This document shows, piece by piece, positions 15,133-15,175 of a stretch of DNA of 15,175 nt. The stretch spans positions 1 to 15,175 of the forward strand of contig CAJJYO010000013.1 of NCBI GenBank assembly GCA_905197385.1, in the 5' to 3' direction. Each line of letters starts with the position of its first letter. Position 1 is the first letter of the stretch. A program made the translations under genes and the position numbers. The notes beneath the pieces are model-generated. The model made no database searches. It was not told the origin of the DNA and saw nothing but the letters and a program-made list of their open reading frames with translations. The stretch comes from an uncultured Collinsella sp. Its GTDB lineage: Bacteria > Actinomycetota > Coriobacteriia > Coriobacteriales > Coriobacteriaceae.

Positions 15133-15175
15133 GAGGCTCTAGCTGGTAAAAATCATCAGACCCCATATATCGGCG
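15133..15175. other. Sequence after gyrA
   Basis: Only 43 bases remain after the gyrA stop codon. I see no gene, hairpin with T-run or repeat in them. Confidence 0.6.

Overview
This window is the chromosomal replication origin region of a high-GC bacterium of the Actinomycetota. Gene content and order (rpmH-rnpA-yidD-yidC-jag and rsmG-parA leftward; dnaA-dnaN-recF-dciA-gyrB-gyrA rightward), together with an unusual gene wedged between the origin and dnaA, suggest the class Coriobacteriia, most likely Collinsella or a close relative. The taxonomic call is inference from gene order and protein character; no database search was made.

Left arm (1-3757, all minus strand). The rpmH promoter at 3728-3757 fires leftward through rpmH, rnpA, yidD, yidC and jag (ribosomal protein L34, RNase P protein, membrane-insertion factors and a KH/R3H RNA-binding protein). 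The unit ends in a strong intrinsic terminator at 1476-1506. Next come rsmG (16S rRNA methyltransferase) and the 5' part of parA, which runs off the left edge. Between rsmG and parA lie three perfect 16-bp parS sites spaced exactly 39 bp apart. One of them fills the spacer of a plausible parA promoter.

Origin (3758-7331). The origin looks bipartite, as in Bacillus subtilis. The upstream part (3758-4000) carries three DnaA boxes of the form TT(T/C)TCAACA. The downstream part is the dnaA-dnaN spacer (7094-7331). It carries a perfect and several degenerate boxes, then a TAATCAACA box, then a run CTA-TTA-CTA-TTA-TTA (DnaA-trios on the lower strand) and an AT-rich palindrome, so it is the likely unwinding site. 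Between the two parts lie dnaA and a gene of unknown function (4001-5353). That gene encodes a GHKL-type ATP-binding domain, a charge-free glutamine/tyrosine/proline-rich linker and a C-terminal winged-helix-like domain. Two more DnaA boxes lie inside its coding sequence. The DnaA protein has changes in the base-reading triad of its DNA-binding domain that may match the altered box sequence.

Right arm (5369-15132, all plus strand). dnaA, dnaN, recF and dciA (helicase loader/operator, DUF721) are followed by an intrinsic terminator at 10128-10157. Then come gyrB and gyrA, each with its own strong Shine-Dalgarno sequence, separated by a 156-bp spacer almost filled by a large imperfect inverted repeat. 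GyrA has an unusual acidic N-terminal extension of about 80 residues.

Together the window encodes initiation (DnaA, DnaA boxes, DnaA-trios), helicase loading (DciA), processivity (DnaN), gap repair (RecF), supercoiling (GyrAB) and origin segregation (ParA/parS), next to the conserved rpmH-to-rsmG block. All genes point away from the origin, so all are co-directional with replication forks.
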